A stretch of 64,000 nucleotides of DNA, taken from NCBI GenBank assembly GCA_002338655.1, contig DDIU01000015.1, positions 62,001-126,000 of the forward strand, in the 5' to 3' direction. Of this stretch, positions 60,293-64,000 are shown in pieces. Each line of letters begins with the position of its first letter. Position 1 is the stretch's first letter. The position numbers and the translations under genes were made by a program. The stretch is from Flammeovirgaceae bacterium UBA1842 (lineage in GTDB: Bacteria > Bacteroidota > Bacteroidia > Cytophagales > Cyclobacteriaceae). The notes beneath the pieces are model-generated. The model worked only from the letters and a program-made list of their open reading frames with translations. It ran no database searches and was not told the origin of the DNA.

Positions 60293-62224
60293 TTAAAAAT
60301 TCATTTTCTGTATTCTTATGGCATTTAAAATTGCCAGAAAGGCCACACCTACATCTGCGAATACGGCTTCCCACATGGAGGCCATACCAAATGCCCCCAG
60401 GATCATTACTATTAATTTCACCCCAAAGGCCAATGCAATATTCTGCCAGACTACCTTCCGTGTAGAACTACCTATTTTTATGGCCTTTGCAATTTTTGAT
60501 GGTTGATCCGTCTGGATAATCACATCTGCGGTTTCAATAGCAACATCGCTTCCCAACCCTCCCATCGCTATACCTACATCACTTACTGCCAAAACGGGTG
60601 CATCGTTAATCCCGTCACCCACAAATGCAATATTGGCTGAAGCGTTTTTCTTCATCTCCTCTACTTCATGCAGCTTGTCTTCCGGTAGCAAGCCGCCTTT
60701 GGCTTGTTCCAATCCTAGTTCAAGCCCCACTTTTTCGGTAATGGAGGGCTTGTCGCCCGATAACATAATGATTTTCTTAATGCCGGCATTATGCATTTCC
60801 CTAATGGCTTCTACTGCATCTTCCTTCAGTTGGTCAGCAATAGTGACATAGCCAGAAAATTCATTGTCGATGGCAATCATCACGATGGATTCAACGATAT
60901 CATCAGTATCAGGTGGGACAGCAACACCATGAGCTGTCATTAACGCTTTATTACCGACTAAAACTATTTTATTATTGACTTTACCTTTTAATCCTTTTCC
61001 AGCTATTTCGCTAACGTCAGAGGCTATATGATTCTGTCCTTTTAAATCATACTCCAAAATAGCACGGGCAATCGGATGGGTGGATTGCCCCTCCAACGCC
61101 AGCAGATACGCCATCATTTCATTTTCGGAAATTGCCACGGGTTTGATTTCTTTGATCTTAAACACCCCTTTAGTAACCGTACCCGTTTTATCCATGACCA
61201 CCGTATTTACCTTGGTCATTGCATCAAGAAATGAGGCCCCTTTGAACAGGATACCGTTTCTTGATGCCGCACCCAGGCCCCCGAAGTAGCCCAGTGGAAT
61301 GGAGATTACTAAGGCACAAGGACAAGAAATGACCAGAAATATGAGCGCACGGTATAACCAATCTTTGAATATGTAGCTCTCTACAAAAAAGTAGGGCAGT
61401 ACAGTAAGACAAACGGCAAGAAATACCACAATGGGCGTATAGATGCGAGCAAACTTTCTGATAAAAAGCTCAGTTTTGGATTTTCTTGCGGTGGCATTTT
61501 GGACCATATCTAAAATCCTGGAAATGGAACTGTCGTTAAATTTTTTGGTCGTTTCCAGTTCTATCACGCCTTCCAAATTAATGCTTCCCGCAAAAACCTT
61601 ATCCCCTTTGTGAATGGTATCAGGTTTGCTTTCCCCGGTAATGGCTGCCGTGTTAACGCTGGCCTTTTCAGATAAAAGCGTACTATCCAGTGGAATTTTT
61701 TCTCCTGTTCGCACCTGAACCTTTTCCCCGACCTGTACGGTTTCCGGATTAACCTCTACAAAATTGTTATCACGATATACGAACGCTATATTAGGTCGTA
61801 CATCAAGCAGGGCCTTTATATTGCCTTTGGCACGCCTGACTGCAGCATTTTGAAAGAGTTCACCGACAGCATAAAACAACATGACCGCTACACCTTCCGG
61901 GTATTCACCAATGGCAAATGCTCCTAGTGTTGCAATGGACATCAGTAAGAATTCGGTAAAAAAATCACCTTTGATTATGCTTTCCCAACCTTCCTTGATC
62001 ACAGGTAGCCCAACCGGAATGTAAGCCCCACTGTACCAAGCAACACGTATCCAACCTTGGAAGAATGGGAACACATTAAAGTAATCGAATGAGATACCGG
62101 ATATGAGCAATGTAAAACTTAAAATTGCCGGAGCATAAGTTTTAAACTTTTTTTCACTTGTTGAAATTTCAGGTGACAGTTTCTTTTTTATATCTCGCAA
62201 TTGTACTTTTTTCTTTTTTAACAC
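60293..62224 (-). CDS. Zn/Cd/Pb-type P1B-2 ATPase without N-terminal metal domain
   Basis: A 643-residue ATPase: membrane segments, TGES (197-199 region), CPC (301-303) in the transport helix, D345 (DKTGT) and GDGINDAPVLAVSDVG. CPCALVIS and the SRNGILFKG continuation fit the ZntA/CadA group. No HMA domain precedes the first span; the start is a short basic region. It exports Zn, Cd or Pb. Overlaps the Fur-family gene by seven bases. Confidence 0.88.
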   Translation of the reverse strand: MLKKKKVQLRDIKKKLSPEISTSEKKFKTYAPAILSFTLLISGISFDYFNVFPFFQGWIRVAWYSGAYIPVGLPVIKEGWESIIKGDFFTEFLLMSIATLGAFAIGEYPEGVAVMLFYAVGELFQNAAVRRAKGNIKALLDVRPNIAFVYRDNNFVEVNPETVQVGEKVQVRTGEKIPLDSTLLSEKASVNTAAITGESKPDTIHKGDKVFAGSINLEGVIELETTKKFNDSSISRILDMVQNATARKSKTELFIRKFARIYTPIVVFLAVCLTVLPYFFVESYIFKDWLYRALIFLVISCPCALVISIPLGYFGGLGAASRNGILFKGASFLDAMTKVNTVVMDKTGTVTKGVFKIKEIKPVAISENEMMAYLLALEGQSTHPIARAILEYDLKGQNHIASDVSEIAGKGLKGKVNNKIVLVGNKALMTAHGVAVPPDTDDIVESIVMIAIDNEFSGYVTIADQLKEDAVEAIREMHNAGIKKIIMLSGDKPSITEKVGLELGLEQAKGGLLPEDKLHEVEEMKKNASANIAFVGDGINDAPVLAVSDVGIAMGGLGSDVAIETADVIIQTDQPSKIAKAIKIGSSTRKVVWQNIALAFGVKLIVMILGAFGMASMWEAVFADVGVAFLAILNAIRIQKMNF

Positions 62225-62658
62225 GACAAAACTTTTTTTCCGCTACATTTCTTGCAAATTCCGGTAACTACGAAATCAGAATTCTCTGCTATATAGCCCT
62301 CAGGTAAATTTATTTTCGGAATTTTATGATTGGTTAAACAGACAGTTTCATCACATACTGAACAATGAAAATGCAGATGCAGGTCTCTTTCTATTTCACA
62401 TTTACAACCATCTTCACATAAAGCATACTTGGGCACACCGGTACCATCATCAATACTATGTACCATGCGATTTTCTTCAAAAACTTTTAATGTTCTATAA
62501 AGTGTAGTTCTATCTGACTTTTCAAAAGCTCTATATAATTCGGTAAGGCCAACCGCAGCCTCCCGATCCAGCAGATACTCCAGCACCAGCAGCCGCATGG
62601 CTGTTGGTTTTATCTTGTGCATTACAAGATTTGCTTCTAATTCTTTTATTGCGCTCAT
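62218..62658 (-). CDS. Fur-family metal-dependent repressor
   Basis: A 146-residue regulator. Winged-helix KPTAMRLLVLEYLLDREAAVGLTELYRAF and TTLYRTLKVFEENRMVHSI, then DLHLHFHCSVCDETVCL and a C-terminal CKKCSGKKVLSC with CxxC pairs as structural zinc sites. Fur/Zur/PerR type cannot be fixed. Directly upstream of the Zn/Cd ATPase and overlapping it, so it probably regulates the island. Confidence 0.9.
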   Translation of the reverse strand: MSAIKELEANLVMHKIKPTAMRLLVLEYLLDREAAVGLTELYRAFEKSDRTTLYRTLKVFEENRMVHSIDDGTGVPKYALCEDGCKCEIERDLHLHFHCSVCDETVCLTNHKIPKINLPEGYIAENSDFVVTGICKKCSGKKVLSC

Positions 62659-63209
62659 AATGTATTTTTTCTAAGTATCACTTGTGTAAACTGCACTTTT
62701 AAGACCTCACTAACCCCCGGGATGAAGGACGCCAAACCAACCTCTTTTGTAGAAAAATCTCCCGTAGCACTTAGCAAACATGCAATGGATTCTCCACCAT
62801 TAAAATGCTTGAGTGTGGCATTCATTACTACCTGAGATTCCCGTTCATCTGTTATAATTTTAATAGGCCAGTTAAACGATATAGGCGAATGAGGCTGGCT
62901 AATAAAATCATCCACCGGAATCCTCCCGGAAAAAGTGATTATTGATTCATCGTTTGCAAGCTGGCTTTTCTGTTCACTTAAAAAACCGTTACCAACATCC
63001 AGGCTTTTCAGGTTAAGCTTACCTGAAATTTCTTTTGTGTCATAGTCCAGTTGAATCAATAGTTGATGACTTTCAGCAATCACCTGCTCATCATATATTT
63101 CAGCTACCATTACTATATGCCCTTCAGTAGTCCTGTAAAGCGTTTGACCTTTAACCACAAAGGAGTTGAAGGCAATTAGCAGAAGTATAAACAACTTGAT
63201 TTTCATCAT
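62655..63209 (-). CDS. YceI-like exported protein
   Basis: A 184-residue protein with a signal peptide (~1-21, VVKGQ) and a YceI-like lipocalin barrel (ETEGHI..., IDLDYDTKEISGKLNLKSLDVGNGFL, ATLKHFNGG). The family binds lipids or isoprenoids; function is unknown. Overlaps the regulator by four bases and the AlbA gene by one. Confidence 0.7.
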   Translation of the reverse strand: MMKIKLFILLLIAFNSFVVKGQTLYRTTEGHIVMVAEIYDEQVIAESHQLLIQLDYDTKEISGKLNLKSLDVGNGFLSEQKSQLANDESIITFSGRIPVDDFISQPHSPISFNWPIKIITDERESQVVMNATLKHFNGGESIACLLSATGDFSTKEVGLASFIPGVSEVLKVQFTQVILRKNTL

Positions 63210-63973
63210 TAACGAACGTTTAAATTTTCTTCTATATAATCGAGTGCCTCAGGTATATCCAACTCACGTGTACCATTGCCCGTGCGAACAAAAAAATGAG
63301 AACGGTCGTTATCATGAAGATAAACCGGGGAACCAGCTCTTTTGATAGCGAGATGGCAGAAATCATATGCCTCAATTTTGTAAAAACAAACGGCTACCAA
63401 CGTACATAAATTTGTTCCCAGCTTATTGGATATTAGTTCCATAATGTATTGCTCAAAACCATCCCTGCCAGGTTTTTTTAGCGTGGCATAATCTTCCTGT
63501 AAACCTCGTAGTTGTCCATCATCATCAATACCGATGAACAGATGTCCTCCACTTGTATTCATAAACCCGGCTATTGTCTTAGCTACTACTGTTTCCAGTG
63601 CCTTATTCGGCTTAAATTGGTGTAAGTCCCACCTCAAAGTAGATTTAAATTCTACCTGCTGGTTTTCTCCCGCAGCTATAAGCTCCTTGATCTCCTCCAG
63701 TTTATCTCTTTTCCCGGTAAGCTGAAATATTTTTTGTCTGACCATAAAAAGAAGTGCGAGGGTAACACCTAACAATCCAAAGAGCAATTTGGTAACCGCC
63801 TGATCCACATCCCACGACCCAACAACCTGCTGGTAGGAAGTAAGTAGCCAGGCCCACCAATTTCCCTGGTCTCCCTGCATATCGTACATGTGCAGTGAAA
63901 TAAGCAAAGGCTGTAGTAAAAAAATACCAAAGGTAAAGCCAATAGCGATGTATAGAAGTAACTTGCTTTTCAT
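63209..63973 (-). CDS. Schlafen AlbA_2-domain protein with two membrane spans
   Basis: A 254-residue protein: two membrane helices (~6-22 and ~55-75), then an AlbA_2 (Schlafen-type) domain with EFKSTLRWDLHQ, VAKTIAGFMNTSGGHLFIGIDDDGQLRGL and FVRTGNGTRELD. Such domains occur in ATP- or nucleic-acid-binding regulators; the membrane anchoring is unusual for a DNA-binding protein. It is the first gene of the minus-strand metal series; its promoter must lie beyond the window edge or in the last bases. Confidence 0.85.
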   Translation of the reverse strand: MKSKLLLYIAIGFTFGIFLLQPLLISLHMYDMQGDQGNWWAWLLTSYQQVVGSWDVDQAVTKLLFGLLGVTLALLFMVRQKIFQLTGKRDKLEEIKELIAAGENQQVEFKSTLRWDLHQFKPNKALETVVAKTIAGFMNTSGGHLFIGIDDDGQLRGLQEDYATLKKPGRDGFEQYIMELISNKLGTNLCTLVAVCFYKIEAYDFCHLAIKRAGSPVYLHDNDRSHFFVRTGNGTRELDIPEALDYIEENLNVR

Positions 63974-64000
63974 CTTCTTGTCAGTTTTGGAGCCACAGGT

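Noticed and set aside
1..64000. CRISPR array or insertion sequence
   Set aside because: No regularly spaced 25-40 base repeats with unique spacers and no transposase-like frame were seen; the only spaced repeats are the six short ones before the Fic gene.

Overview
The window is one chromosomal stretch of a Bacteroidota bacterium, most likely a Cytophagales-type marine or soil heterotroph. The evidence is the gene families: bacillithiol deacetylase BshB1, a short primary sigma factor without region 1.1, the COG3014/LpoB lipoprotein pair, a Bacteroidota-type CzcCBA locus with His-rich accessory proteins, and almost no Shine-Dalgarno signal before start codons. The species cannot be named from the sequence.

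Positions 1-13.9 kb are core genome: the 3' part of an Asp-box (BNR) repeat protein, a LolA-like lipoprotein, a TraB/GumN-family protein, then a minus-strand series bshB1, COG3014 lipoprotein, lpoB, trxB, rpoD, pnp, rpsO, an LptF/LptG-type permease and a START-like protein. At 14.0-14.7 kb is a tRNA-Met(CAU) locus. It holds two decayed tRNA-Met copies and one complete gene whose anticodon loop is split by a 267-nt group I intron.

Positions 14.7-44.3 kb are an accessory island. Two minus-strand blocks look like parts of one virus-like element. One (14.7-20.9 kb) carries phage-type membrane/coiled-coil proteins, a RecA-fold ATPase, a fused cytosine-C5 plus adenine-N6 DNA methyltransferase and small basic or unknown proteins. 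The other (30.9-42.1 kb) is an almost gapless run of 20 genes with overlapping stops and starts. It encodes many single-membrane-span glycine-rich proteins, beta-rich candidate capsid proteins, a transglutaminase-like protein, an LEA14-like protein, an annexin-like protein, a peptidoglycan-binding protein, a CHAP hydrolase, a YkuD-like enzyme and a holin-like protein. There is no terminase, portal, tail or integrase gene. The best working hypothesis is an integrated or decaying tailless, membrane-containing virus of a kind I do not recognise.

Between and beside these blocks sits defence cargo: a Fic protein with an AbiEi-like head and a six-fold repeat array upstream, a complete qatABCD system, an Mrr-like nuclease operon with a sigma factor and an ImmA/IrrE protease, a YegP protein, and an AbiEi/AbiEii toxin-antitoxin pair next to the virus-like operon.

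Positions 44.3-64 kb are a metal and cation homeostasis island: His-rich proteins and a CzcCBA efflux pump on the plus strand. Converging on them is a long minus-strand series: an AlbA-domain protein, a YceI-like protein, a Fur-family regulator, two P1B ATPases, a cytochrome c-FTR1 fusion, DUF3703, a CDF transporter, a CaCA exchanger, two small proteins, NhaA and an ICMT-like methyltransferase.
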